Source: Actinomycetota bacterium
GTDB lineage: Bacteria; Actinomycetota; Actinomycetes; Nanopelagicales; Nanopelagicaceae
NCBI GenBank assembly: GCA_009702965.1
Contig: WLHB01000002.1
Span: 25,757-89,756, forward strand
Direction: 5' to 3'
Length of the DNA: 64,000 nt
The notes beneath the pieces are model-generated. The model saw only the letters and a list, made by a program, of their open reading frames with translations, had not been told where the DNA came from and searched no databases. A program made the position numbers and the translations under genes. Positions 8,613 through 17,067 of this stretch are shown one piece after another. Each line of letters begins with the position of its first letter. Positions within the stretch are counted from its first letter, which is position 1.

Positions 8613-8618
8613 AGGCTA
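8613..8618 (-). promoter_or_regulatory. Leaderless -10 (TAGCCT) of the glycosyltransferase gene
   Basis: TANNNT hexamer 6 bases before ATG 8606, minus strand. Confidence 0.5.
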
Positions 8619-8736
8619 ACTTGCCTCACCAACTGTGCTCAAATTACAGAGGAGCAAAAGTCTGTGAAATTCCCTCTATGAAGAGGCTGAGCGTGGCCGA
8701 TCATGCGATGTCCAAGAAAAATCTGCCCTGTACAGA

Positions 8737-8742
8737 TATTCT
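8737..8742 (+). promoter_or_regulatory. Leaderless -10 (TATTCT) of the RibD-C-like gene
   Basis: TANNNT hexamer 7 bases before ATG 8750. Upstream in-frame ATGs at 8678 and 8708 have no such element and no Shine-Dalgarno at a useful distance. Confidence 0.5.
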
Positions 8743-8749
8743 CTGCGCC

Positions 8750-9262
8750 ATGACCGATACCCAGCGAACTGGGGAGATCATCGCGACCCTAGTGGTGGGT
8801 AGTGATGGCAGTACCTCAAAGGACGGGACATCCCGTGGAGTCAGTTCAACTGTTGATCGTGCCCGTTTTCTAGCGCGCAGACGACAGGTTGATGCGATAT
8901 TGATCGGCGGAAACACCGCCCGTAGTGAGCCTTACCGCAAGACCCCCGTCCCAGTCGTGGTGATCTCAACGTCGATGATTAACTCATTGTCCGATAATCG
9001 CCAAGCGTATTGGTGGAACGCCTCCCCTAGTGACGCGATCGAGAGAGCCCAACGCCTCTTTGGTCCCACAATTTTAGTTGAGGCTGGAACTTCGATCATC
9101 ATTGAATTGCTCGAACTTGGATTGATCGATCGACTTGAACTAAGCGTGAGCTCTGTAACCGGTGGTGACGATCGTGTTGATTATAAAAAACTACTTTCGT
9201 ACTTTACTTCCGTGGAAAGTGAAATTGATGGAGAGACAACTTTCTACACAGCAACGCGGTAA
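8750..9262 (+). CDS. RibD C-terminal-like (dihydrofolate reductase-fold) reductase
   Basis: 170 residues from ATG 8750; longer versions from 8678 or 8558 are possible but their extra residues look unlike the family. Visible features: TGEIIATLVVGSDGSTS, the RibD_C opening with the catalytic-site SxDG; ARRRQVDAILIGGNTARSE, the nucleotide-binding loop; and GPTILVEAGTSIIIELLELGLIDRLELSVS near the C-terminus. These fit the pyrimidine reductase/DHFR-like fold that uses NADPH. A riboflavin role is possible but the deaminase domain and rib genes are absent here, so the substrate is unknown. It converges on the DMT transporter. Confidence 0.7.
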   Translation: MTDTQRTGEIIATLVVGSDGSTSKDGTSRGVSSTVDRARFLARRRQVDAILIGGNTARSEPYRKTPVPVVVISTSMINSLSDNRQAYWWNASPSDAIERAQRLFGPTILVEAGTSIIIELLELGLIDRLELSVSSVTGGDDRVDYKKLLSYFTSVESEIDGETTFYTATR

Positions 9263-9269
9263 TTAGCCA

Positions 9270-10115
9270 CTACGCATAGGCTGCGATTACAGCAACTCCT
9301 ATGACAGCACTTGCAATACCTACATATTGAACACGGTGTAAACGCTCTTTTAGAAATATGTAGGCCAAAAGCGATGTCATGATCGGATACAGCGAACCTA
9401 GAACCATTGCGAGTGAAACAAGCCCTTGAGTAGTTGCAATTCCCAGAATGAGATTGGCGCTAAAGTCAGCAACTCCAATAAAAATCAATAGTCCTAACTG
9501 GGGTTTACCCATGCCTCCAGTACCCCGCAAGCGAAGCAAAATACTCACGCTGATAAAGAAAGTTGCTGCGCGCATCGAAACCATTGTCATGAGGGCGCTA
9601 GATTCTGAACCTTGTGCCATAAAAGTCAGCGCAGTTCCAAATCCAACTGCAGCGCCAATAGATAAGACAATTGGCTTCAATGGAAACCCTTGAGAGAGTT
9701 CAGGTCCGCTCGCTAAAAAAGCACCAAGGAGTGCAAAGACGACACCTATAGTGACGAGGCCGCTAAAGCGCTCCCCGAGAAAAATGAGAGCGTAGAGAAC
9801 AGGAACAATTCCACTCATTGCGCTAATTGGTGAGACAACACCCATTCGTCCAGTGGCAAGAGCGCGGTATAAACAAATCAAACCTACGTAACCGGCAAGA
9901 CCTGCAGCAATTCCCGGAATGAGATAACCGCCTTCGCCCAGCGCCTTTGCATCCCACGCGCCTGTTACCGTTGCAAGGAAGAGCCCAAAGATCAGACCAA
10001 TTATCTGTGTGACAGATAAAACTGCAGTGGGCGGAAATCTCTTGCTTAAATTTCCTGCCAGATAGTCAGCAGCGCCCCATAAACCACTTGAAATTAGTGC
10101 TAAGAGCGCAGCCAT
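9270..10115 (-). CDS. EamA/DMT-family transporter
   Basis: 281 residues from ATG 10115 with about ten hydrophobic segments arranged as two EamA repeats. The first repeat begins LLALISSGLWGAADYLAG and the second begins PLKPIVLSIGAAVGFGTALTF. It ends in a short helix without a tail. Members export metabolites or take up nucleotide sugars or similar compounds; substrate unknown. A longer ORF reaches 10169, but TATCTT at 10123-10128 lies 7 bases before ATG 10115, and the upstream residues (YMQACGRLAQKCD) are not membrane-like. It diverges from DUF3000. Confidence 0.8.
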   Translation of the reverse strand: MAALLALISSGLWGAADYLAGNLSKRFPPTAVLSVTQIIGLIFGLFLATVTGAWDAKALGEGGYLIPGIAAGLAGYVGLICLYRALATGRMGVVSPISAMSGIVPVLYALIFLGERFSGLVTIGVVFALLGAFLASGPELSQGFPLKPIVLSIGAAVGFGTALTFMAQGSESSALMTMVSMRAATFFISVSILLRLRGTGGMGKPQLGLLIFIGVADFSANLILGIATTQGLVSLAMVLGSLYPIMTSLLAYIFLKERLHRVQYVGIASAVIGVAVIAAYA

Positions 10116-10122
10116 GAAGCAG

Positions 10123-10128
10123 AAGATA
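10123..10128 (-). promoter_or_regulatory. Leaderless -10 (TATCTT) of the DMT transporter gene
   Basis: TANNNT hexamer 7 bases before ATG 10115; it decides this start over the upstream ATG. Confidence 0.5.
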
Positions 10129-10173
10129 TCGCACTTTTGGGCAAGCCTCCCGCATGCTTGCATATACACAATT

Positions 10174-10179
10174 TAGAAT
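10174..10179 (+). promoter_or_regulatory. Leaderless -10 (TAGAAT) of the DUF3000 gene
   Basis: TANNNT hexamer 6 bases before ATG 10186. Confidence 0.55.
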
Positions 10180-10185
10180 GGATCA

Positions 10186-10773
10186 ATGGACACAGCCGCT
10201 TTTAATCGACTGCTTGATGTCCTCAGAACAGCAACTCCTCGTGATGAAATTATTCTTGAAGAGGTTCCTGCTCCTCAGAAGTTAGCAACATTCTCTTTTG
10301 CATTTACAGCAGATGTAACAAACGGTTTAGTGGGCGATGCTCAAGATGATATTGCGACCGGCAGATTTGTTCTCTTGCACGAACCTGGTGGTCAAGATAC
10401 GTGGGATGGTGAGTTTCGTTGCGTCACTTTTGTAAGTGCCGATGTTGATGCTGCAATGCAAGAAGATCCACTCTTGCCTGAAGTGGGTTGGAACTGGCTC
10501 CTTGCTTCACTAGAGAAGTCAGGTTGTGCTTACAACTCCCCTTCCGGCACCGTGACTCGAGTCTCCAGCGCTTCCTTTGGCAAGCTCTCCCCTCGCAACA
10601 ACGAATCCGAAATAGAAATTCGCGCTTCATGGACTCCTGTCATTTCATCAGGGGCCGACATCGGTCAGACGCTGCTCAGCCATGTAATGTCGTGGTGCAA
10701 TCTCATCGCCGAAATTTCATTCCTTCCTCCGGTAATTGATGGCGTCTCATCGATCAAAACTCCGCGTAGATAG
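10186..10773 (+). CDS. DUF3000 family protein
   Basis: 195 residues. DUF3000 proteins are small actinobacterial proteins of unknown function almost always encoded directly before ribonuclease D, which is the case here (12 bases apart). Recognisable parts are the N-terminal RDEIILEEVPAPQKLATFSFAF, the central GGQDTWDGEFRCVTFVSADVD and PEVGWNWLLASLE. No catalytic motif, signal or membrane segment is seen. Co-transcription with RNase D suggests a link to RNA processing, by context only. Confidence 0.8.
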   Translation: MDTAAFNRLLDVLRTATPRDEIILEEVPAPQKLATFSFAFTADVTNGLVGDAQDDIATGRFVLLHEPGGQDTWDGEFRCVTFVSADVDAAMQEDPLLPEVGWNWLLASLEKSGCAYNSPSGTVTRVSSASFGKLSPRNNESEIEIRASWTPVISSGADIGQTLLSHVMSWCNLIAEISFLPPVIDGVSSIKTPRR

Positions 10774-10785
10774 CACACACTCTCT

Positions 10786-12081
10786 GTGACCACTGAAGAG
10801 CCGCGCATTGCTGTACCTCTCTTGGCGCCAGCGCAAGGATTACCGCCAGTTGTTGATACTGAGGATGCATTTGAAAGTGCGTTAAAGGATCTGGCCAACG
10901 GAAAAGGGCCCTTTGCACTCGATGCCGAGAGGGCAAGCGGATATAAATTTAGTGCTCGGGCGTATCTCATCCAGATTGCGCGTGATGGCGGAGGACTCCA
11001 TCTGATTGATCCGATTCCATTTGGCCCACAACATTCACTTTTTCTCCGACTTAACGAGCTCTTAGCAACTGATGAAGTGATTCTTCACGCCAGCACACAA
11101 GATCTCCCCTGTCTTCGCGAGCTGGGCATTAATCCTGTTCGACTCTTTGATACTGAGCTAGGCGGTCGACTCGCAGGATTACCTCGAGTTGGATTAGGCC
11201 CACTATTGGAATCCTTGCTCGGTGTACTCCTTGCTAAAGAACACTCAGCAGTCGATTGGTCTACTAGGCCGTTGCCTGCAGACTGGCTCAATTACGCTGC
11301 TCTTGATGTTGAGCTTTTAGTTGAACTCCGTGATGAAGTAGATTCACTTCTGGATGCGGCAGGAAAATCGCGATGGGCGGAGGAAGAATTCGCAGCAATT
11401 CTTAATGCGCCACCAAATCCCCCTCGAATAGATCCGTGGCGTCGCACGTCAGGAATGCACCACATTAAAAAACGTCGTCAATTAGCGGTAGTTAAAGAGT
11501 TGTGGGAGTCACGCGTTACCCTTGCCGAAGCACTTGATGTCTCACCTAGTCGACTTTTATCAGACGCGGCAATCTCAGCAATTGCGCTATCGATACAAGA
11601 GGATTCCAAGATTGAGCGAAAGAAAGATTTAGAGAAGATTCTTCGCCCTATTGGTTTACGAGCACGCTGGTTAGAGCACCATGAACGTTGGATCGCTTGC
11701 ATAGCATCTGCCCAAAATTTGTCAGAGGATCAACTCCCACCCGTCCGCGGCGAGAGCGATGCTCTTCCCCCTGTAAAAGTGTGGAAAGAGAAGTACCCAC
11801 TTCGCTATGCAGCCTTAACCCACGCAAAGCACACGCTGCTTCTGCGTGCCCAAGAGCTAGAAGTTCCACTCGAGAATCTCATCTCACCAGAATTTGTGCG
11901 TCGCATTTGTTGGAGCAATCCACGCGGCGGGGTTGAAGGCGCACTCTTAGAATTAGGTGCACGGAATTGGCAAGTAGAGATTGTCACACCAGTGCTGGAG
12001 GCGGCGTTACTGCAAGAAACTCCATTAGTTGTTGAGGAAGAAGCCCTTCCGCCAGCTACAGATGCTAGTAGTGAAGAATAA
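10786..12081 (+). CDS. rnd: Ribonuclease D (3'-5' exoribonuclease with HRDC domain)
   Basis: 431 residues, GTG start. The DEDD exonuclease motifs are present: LDAERASG (Asp, Glu) near residue 45, HASTQDLPCL (second Asp) near 105, and YAALDVELLVEL (Tyr, Asp) near 170. An HRDC segment follows (KKRRQLAVVKELWESRVTLAEALDVSPSRLL in two parts) for RNA binding. It trims 3' ends of tRNA and other stable RNAs in the cytoplasm. It sits 12 bases after DUF3000, and no separate -10 was seen. The gene converges on the iron ABC ATPase gene with 5 bases between stops. Confidence 0.88.
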   Translation: MTTEEPRIAVPLLAPAQGLPPVVDTEDAFESALKDLANGKGPFALDAERASGYKFSARAYLIQIARDGGGLHLIDPIPFGPQHSLFLRLNELLATDEVILHASTQDLPCLRELGINPVRLFDTELGGRLAGLPRVGLGPLLESLLGVLLAKEHSAVDWSTRPLPADWLNYAALDVELLVELRDEVDSLLDAAGKSRWAEEEFAAILNAPPNPPRIDPWRRTSGMHHIKKRRQLAVVKELWESRVTLAEALDVSPSRLLSDAAISAIALSIQEDSKIERKKDLEKILRPIGLRARWLEHHERWIACIASAQNLSEDQLPPVRGESDALPPVKVWKEKYPLRYAALTHAKHTLLLRAQELEVPLENLISPEFVRRICWSNPRGGVEGALLELGARNWQVEIVTPVLEAALLQETPLVVEEEALPPATDASSEE

Positions 12082-12086
12082 TCTCT

Positions 12087-13127
12087 CTACTCTTTAAAAA
12101 ATCTGACAGGTCCTTCATGCTTAATCGAAAGAGTATCTCCCACTGCATAGCCAGAGTGGCCCACAACTCGTACCTTTATCAACTCTGTGCTGTGAGCAAG
12201 TGAGAATGTCAGCATCGCATCGTGGCCGTAATAATCAACTGCGAGGAGTTGGGCCGACATTCCGCCAGCGAGATCACTTCCCACTACAACTTCTTCGGGA
12301 CGGATCACTACAAATCCATTATGAGCGACCTTAAAATCGGTCTCACGATTTTTTAGCGGGTAGGAAGTTATGCCTTGTGTATTTTGTTGAGCAGGTAAAA
12401 TCATCGCATCACCGGTACTCACTGCAATTTCAGGTGAGGTTGGATTCTCGTACACATCCTCTGGCGTACCAAACTGGGCTATAGCCCCATCACGCATCAG
12501 AATCACTTTATCCGAAGCAACCAGCGCCTCTTCACGATCGTGTGTAACCAAAATGGCCGTAGCGCCTTGACTGCGCAGCAGTGCAATGACATCTGCGCGC
12601 AATTCGTTTCGTAGATGCGCATCAAGGGCAGAAAATGGTTCATCAAGTAGGACCATCTTCGGTTTGATTACTAGCGCACGGGCAAGTGCCACACGTGTCT
12701 GCTGTCCACCAGATAACTCACTAGGCATCGCCTCTTCATATCCCGGCATGCCGATCAGATCGAGCATCTCAAAGGTGAGCGACTTTATCTCTGATGCGCT
12801 CTTTTTCTTACGATCGATTCCAAAGGCGATATTGCGAGCCACATTGAGATGAGGAAACAGAGCTCCTTGCTGTGGAACATATCCTGTTGATCTCTTATGT
12901 GGGGCGAGTGAGAGTGACGAGAGTCCAATTAATTGACTCCCCAAACGAATCGTTCCACCACTTGGCGTGAGTAACCCTGCAATGGCGCGAAGAAGAGTTG
13001 TTTTGCCACAGCCTGAAGGTCCAAGGAGAGATGCAATTTCGCCAGAATTAAGAGAGAAAGACAAGTCAGAGATTACTTTGCGCGCACCGAATTGCACATC
13101 TAGATGTGAGACCTCAAGAGTTGTCAT
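12087..13127 (-). CDS. fbpC: Ferric-iron ABC transporter ATP-binding protein (FbpC-like)
   Basis: 346 residues. Walker A GPSGCGKT at 36-43, Q-loop QQGALFPH, signature LSGGQQTRVALARAL, Walker B MVLLDEPFSALD and the H-loop His in LVTHDREEAL. The last 110 residues form a TOBE-like beta domain. This architecture is that of the FbpC/AfuC/PotA group. Its stop-proximal end is next to RNase D, and its start overlaps the permease stop by 4 bases. It powers the importer made with the permease and the Fe-binding lipoprotein encoded upstream. Confidence 0.88.
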   Translation of the reverse strand: MTTLEVSHLDVQFGARKVISDLSFSLNSGEIASLLGPSGCGKTTLLRAIAGLLTPSGGTIRLGSQLIGLSSLSLAPHKRSTGYVPQQGALFPHLNVARNIAFGIDRKKKSASEIKSLTFEMLDLIGMPGYEEAMPSELSGGQQTRVALARALVIKPKMVLLDEPFSALDAHLRNELRADVIALLRSQGATAILVTHDREEALVASDKVILMRDGAIAQFGTPEDVYENPTSPEIAVSTGDAMILPAQQNTQGITSYPLKNRETDFKVAHNGFVVIRPEEVVVGSDLAGGMSAQLLAVDYYGHDAMLTFSLAHSTELIKVRVVGHSGYAVGDTLSIKHEGPVRFFKE

Positions 13128-14698
13128 CTTGACTCTCCTAACTGTAAATCCCGAACACTGCTCTTTGTTCTATCCAGAGCTTCGCGTGGAAGACTCAATA
13201 GAAAAGTTGGCACTGCAGCAATAAGTATCAATAGTAATGCATACGGTGCAGCCTCATTAAACTTACTTACTGCCGCGTAACTCCACACCTGCGTCGCAAG
13301 TGTCTCCATACCGATAGGACGGAGCATAAGAGTTGCTGGTAACTCTTTCATCGCGGTGAGAAAGACCAAGAGTGTGCCAAGGGCAATACTAGGAAAGGCG
13401 ATAGGAAAAGTAACTGTCCGTGCAATCGCGGCTCTATCTTTTCCCAACGTTGCGGCCGCCTCTTTGACCGCCGGCGAGACTAGTTGGAGAGAGTTCGACA
13501 TCGCGGCGACAGCCTTTGCGAGAAATAGAATTGCATAGGCGAAGGCAAGTAGCGCGGTCGATTGATAGAGAGGACCTAACTTAGATCCAAGTGATACCAG
13601 CGCTAGTCCAACCACAACTCCCGGTAATGCGTGAGAGATGAGCACAGCTCTTTCGGCAAAAATGGAGAATCTATTGTTTCCTTGTGCAATGAGCGCGCCC
13701 AAAGGTAGAGAAAAGAGAAGCGCCAGTGCAGCCCCTGAAGCAGCGATAGTCACAGTCGAGATTGCAGCAGAGAGAAGTTCACCCCAATTAATGGGTACAG
13801 CATTTGAGAAAAATCGTGAGAGAAGTACGGAAACCGGAACGAAGACTGCAATGGCTGTATAGAGACCGACCAGGACTAGAAGTGTGATCTTTGCACTCGA
13901 ATTATTTATTCGAAGGTGCTTTGTTCCACTCCGTCTTGTGGCGCTCTCCGATTCTTGCTTACGCTTTAAACCGGATTCAAGGGTGATAAAAACCGTTGAT
14001 GCGAGAACAAGAATGAGGGCCATAATCGCTGCCCCACTTCGATCATATGTTGACTTGAAAAGATTCTGAATCGAAACCGTAAGAGTTGTGACGTTGAGCA
14101 GTGATACCGCACCGAAATCACTCAGTACATAGAGGCCCGATAAGAGCGAGCCAGCACTAATCGCACCACGAATTTGAGGAACGATGACTCTCAAGAGAAT
14201 GGATACTTTGGAAAGTCCTAGAGTTCGTGCCACTTCAATAAGGCCAGTATCAAGACGCCGTAGGGCAATCACTACTGAAAGCATCATGTAAGGCAAGGTG
14301 GTCAGAACGAGAATGAAGATGGCACCGAGAATTCCAGAAAGTCGTGGAATCAAGGCGAGCCAGGTGTATGTGAATACATATGAAGGAATCGCAAGCGGAA
14401 GAATCATAGGAATGATCAGCAGGTGCGCATATGGCAGGCGAACAAAATGGATACCAGTCGCGATGAGAGTTCCGATGAGAACGTTAATCAGTACAACAGC
14501 GATGAGAATGATTGCCGTCGTGGCGATGATTTCAAGAGTTCTCTGGCGAAAAAGTAGTTCAATTATCTGCTCGCCAGGCTTTTCAGCAGCGCGAATGACG
14601 AGATAAATCAGTGGGATAAAGGTAAGCGCGAGAACAATGGATGAGAGCCCAATCAGAGGTCGGCTAGTGGAATTCTCTCTCTGCAATGTTTCTCTCAT
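13124..14698 (-). CDS. fbpB: Ferric-iron ABC transporter permease (FbpB-like, two fused modules)
   Basis: 524 residues with about 12 membrane segments, made of two copies of the binding-protein-dependent permease module. Each has an EAA-type loop that contacts the ATPase: EVARTLGLSKVSILLRVIVP near residue 165 and EAAATLGKDRAAIARTVTFP near 410. This fused form is typical of FbpB/AfuB ferric-iron permeases. It lies between the binding protein (5 bases upstream) and the ATPase (4-base overlap), forming one operon on the minus strand. Confidence 0.88.
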   Translation of the reverse strand: MRETLQRENSTSRPLIGLSSIVLALTFIPLIYLVIRAAEKPGEQIIELLFRQRTLEIIATTAIILIAVVLINVLIGTLIATGIHFVRLPYAHLLIIPMILPLAIPSYVFTYTWLALIPRLSGILGAIFILVLTTLPYMMLSVVIALRRLDTGLIEVARTLGLSKVSILLRVIVPQIRGAISAGSLLSGLYVLSDFGAVSLLNVTTLTVSIQNLFKSTYDRSGAAIMALILVLASTVFITLESGLKRKQESESATRRSGTKHLRINNSSAKITLLVLVGLYTAIAVFVPVSVLLSRFFSNAVPINWGELLSAAISTVTIAASGAALALLFSLPLGALIAQGNNRFSIFAERAVLISHALPGVVVGLALVSLGSKLGPLYQSTALLAFAYAILFLAKAVAAMSNSLQLVSPAVKEAAATLGKDRAAIARTVTFPIAFPSIALGTLLVFLTAMKELPATLMLRPIGMETLATQVWSYAAVSKFNEAAPYALLLILIAAVPTFLLSLPREALDRTKSSVRDLQLGESR

Positions 14699-14703
14699 GG
14701 AAT

Positions 14704-15720
14704 TTAAAGGAGTCCGACCTTAATCAAAAGCTCCTGAGTTTTTTGGATATTGTTCAATGAATCAAGATCCACGGTGGGGGCACCGATTGCGCTAAGGGTT
14801 GGTAAATTCGCAGGAGATTTTTCGTTTGCAATGAGAGAGTACTCAAGGGTCTGTGTCACAAATTTTGCCTGAATCTCTTGAGAGGTAAGAAAGTTGATGA
14901 GGTTCTCTGCAGCTGCATATTTTGAACTCGATTTGAGAATTCCCGCGCCTGAAACATTGATCATATTTCCGAGATCACCACTTGCGAAGAAACCATTCTT
15001 TGCTTTGATCTCTCTACCTAGGCCTTGGCTTACTTCCCAGACGTAGTAGTGATTGACCAGGCCTATAGAGATAATTCCTGAATCGATCGCCTCGACTATG
15101 GCGCTATTTTTTGGAAAAATTTGAACATCGTTTTTGACAAGTGATTCAAGCCAGCGTTGTGTGAATTCCTCACCTTTTGAATTCATCATTGCTGTAACAA
15201 AAGCTTGGAAAGAAGCATTAGTTGGAGCAATTCCCAGTTGTGATGTGTAGACAGGTTTCGACAAATCAGTGATTGATTGTGGCAATGTTGTTAAAAGTTC
15301 GGGGTTATAGGCAAAGACGCGAGCGCGACCAGTGATACCGATCCAACTGCGATCTCCTGCGATATATGTCGAGGCAATCTTCACTCCAACGCTGGTAGGT
15401 AGCGCGGTAAAGAGCCCTTCCCTAGCCACTGCGCCCAGTGATCCTGCATCTTGGGCGAGAAATATGTCAGCCGGTGAATTCGAACCTTCTTCTCGAATCT
15501 GCGCGGCGAGTTCTGCTGAATCCGCATAGCGAATATTGAGCTTGACTCCGCTCTCCTGCTCCCACTGCGCAAGGAAGGGGGCGATGAACTCCTCTGAGCG
15601 ACCTGAGTAGATCGTTAGCTCTGTGGAGCTGCTCTCTTGGTCGCTCGGGCTAGAACATCCGACGAGGGTTAAAGCCGTGGCGAGTGCGAGTAAGAGAGAT
15701 AATCCGACTTTTTTGGCCAT
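14704..15720 (-). CDS. fbpA: Ferric-iron binding lipoprotein of the ABC importer (FbpA/FutA-like)
   Basis: 338 residues. An N-terminal lipoprotein signal ends in LVGC with Cys22 as the lipid-anchored residue. The mature protein opens with TELTIYSGRSEEFI, the family beta strand that carries an iron ligand, and contains GLVNHYYVWE, the paired tyrosines that coordinate Fe3+ in FbpA/FutA. It would capture ferric iron outside the membrane and pass it to the permease encoded next. The start is set by TAAGGT at 15727-15732, 6 bases before ATG 15720. A perfect inverted repeat covers the matching -35, which suggests repression by a dimeric regulator. Confidence 0.88.
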   Translation of the reverse strand: MAKKVGLSLLLALATALTLVGCSSPSDQESSSTELTIYSGRSEEFIAPFLAQWEQESGVKLNIRYADSAELAAQIREEGSNSPADIFLAQDAGSLGAVAREGLFTALPTSVGVKIASTYIAGDRSWIGITGRARVFAYNPELLTTLPQSITDLSKPVYTSQLGIAPTNASFQAFVTAMMNSKGEEFTQRWLESLVKNDVQIFPKNSAIVEAIDSGIISIGLVNHYYVWEVSQGLGREIKAKNGFFASGDLGNMINVSGAGILKSSSKYAAAENLINFLTSQEIQAKFVTQTLEYSLIANEKSPANLPTLSAIGAPTVDLDSLNNIQKTQELLIKVGLL

Positions 15721-15726
15721 GTCTTG

Positions 15727-15755
15727 ACCTTAGGCTAGTGGGATGAATTACGCAA
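15727..15755 (-). promoter_or_regulatory. Leaderless promoter of the iron importer operon
   Basis: On the minus strand, -35 TTGCGT (15755-15750), a 17-base spacer, -10 TAAGGT (15732-15727), and 6 bases to ATG 15720. It is the best -35/-10 pair in the window. The -35 lies inside one arm of the inverted repeat at 15746-15773. Confidence 0.6.
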
Positions 15756-15773
15756 CATAAGTGTTGCGTAATT
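15746..15773. promoter_or_regulatory. Perfect 12+12 inverted repeat, probable operator
   Basis: Arms AATTACGCAACA (15746-15757) and TGTTGCGTAATT (15762-15773) with a 4-base spacer, a perfect dyad. It sits 26-53 bases before the iron-binding lipoprotein gene, over its -35, and 83 bases before the divergent thiolase. Expected to bind a homodimeric repressor. It does not match the IdeR/DtxR or Fur consensus as I know them, so the regulator is unknown; it could serve the iron operon, fadA-fadB or both. Confidence 0.6.
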
Positions 15774-15855
15774 GCCATCACACGCAGGAGGTTGATGCGC
15801 AATTGCCTACTGACGGGTAGCCTTGAAACCTCACCATTGAAAGAGGCTTGAAGCA

Positions 15856-17064
15856 ATGTCTACACATTCACGCGATCTACTCACCTCAGTCGTTCTCGTC
15901 GACGCTGTCCGTACTCCATTTGGAAAGGCTGGCTCTCTCTACGCGGGTACTCGCGCAGATGACCTCATGGTCCGAGCAATGCGCGGACTTCTTGAGCGCA
16001 ATCCACAATTGCCACTTGATCACATTGATGATGTCGCGATCGCTGCCGCCACACAAACTGGTGATCAAGGAATGAACCTTGGACGTAGCGCATCACTTCT
16101 TGCCGGTCTTCCCAACACAGTGCCTGGTTACTCAGTAGACCGATGGTGTGCTGGTGCGATGACTTCGGTAACCACTCTCGCTGCATCGATTGCAATGGGA
16201 GCAAATGAAATTGCAATTGCAGGCGGTGTTGAACATATGGGCAATCACCCAATCGGTGATGGTCTTGATCCCAATCCTCGCTTTCTAGCAGAACGTATTG
16301 TTGAACAAGACGCACTTGCCATGGGTGCAACGGCAGAGCGCCTACACGATCGCTTTCCACATTTAACAAAAGAACGCTCAGATGCATTCGCGCTCGCTTC
16401 ACAGATGAAGACTGCGCAGGCATATAAGGATGGAAAGATTCAACGCGATCTCATTCCAACGGCTGCACGTAGCGCTGAACTTGGTTGGGGTATTGCAACT
16501 GTCGATGAACCACCTCGCCCAACAACAACTCTTGAAGGGCTTGCAACGCTGAAGACACCTTTCCGCGCGGCAGGTCGTGTCACGGCCGGAAATTCATCAG
16601 GCCTGAACGATGGCGCAACAGCTGCACTATTGGCTAGCGAAGAGAAAGCGATCGCACTTGGTCTTCCCGTCAAGGCACGTCTAGTGACATTTGCATTCGC
16701 TGGCGTTGAACCAGAGGTCATGGGTTATGGGCCTGTACCAGCGACAATCAAAGCGTTGGCTAAAGCGGGCTTATCAATTGAAGATATCGGCGCTTTTGAA
16801 GTCAATGAAGCTTTTGCTATTCAAGTACTAGCCTTCTTAGATCACTTCGGAATTGCAGATGACGATCCTCGCGTGAATCCATTTGGTGGAGCGATTGCAG
16901 TCGGTCATCCTCTAGCCTCTTCAGGAATTCGCTTGATGCTCAACCTTGCTCGCACCTTTGAAGAGAAGCCAGATGTTCGTTATGGAATTACCACCATGTG
17001 TATCGGTCTTGGCATGGGCGGAACAGTTATCTGGGAGAACCCACACTTTGGAAAGAAGGCATAA
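15856..17064 (+). CDS. fadA: Acetyl-CoA C-acyltransferase (3-ketoacyl-CoA thiolase)
   Basis: 402 residues. Nucleophile Cys98 in DRWCAGAMT, the EVNEAFAIQ block, the His of GHPLASSG and the second catalytic Cys of CIGLGMGG are all present. It cleaves 3-ketoacyl-CoA with CoA to acetyl-CoA and a shortened acyl-CoA. A GAAAGAGG Shine-Dalgarno-like stretch lies about 10 bases before ATG 15856, so this mRNA has a leader. The multifunctional FadB gene follows after 3 bases, forming a beta-oxidation operon. Confidence 0.9.
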   Translation: MSTHSRDLLTSVVLVDAVRTPFGKAGSLYAGTRADDLMVRAMRGLLERNPQLPLDHIDDVAIAAATQTGDQGMNLGRSASLLAGLPNTVPGYSVDRWCAGAMTSVTTLAASIAMGANEIAIAGGVEHMGNHPIGDGLDPNPRFLAERIVEQDALAMGATAERLHDRFPHLTKERSDAFALASQMKTAQAYKDGKIQRDLIPTAARSAELGWGIATVDEPPRPTTTLEGLATLKTPFRAAGRVTAGNSSGLNDGATAALLASEEKAIALGLPVKARLVTFAFAGVEPEVMGYGPVPATIKALAKAGLSIEDIGAFEVNEAFAIQVLAFLDHFGIADDDPRVNPFGGAIAVGHPLASSGIRLMLNLARTFEEKPDVRYGITTMCIGLGMGGTVIWENPHFGKKA

Positions 17065-17067
17065 CTC

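Noticed and set aside
15730-15738. TTAGGCTAG, a match to one half of an IdeR/DtxR box before the iron importer
   Set aside because: The second half of the box is absent, and the sequence overlaps the -10, which explains its TAAGG-type composition.
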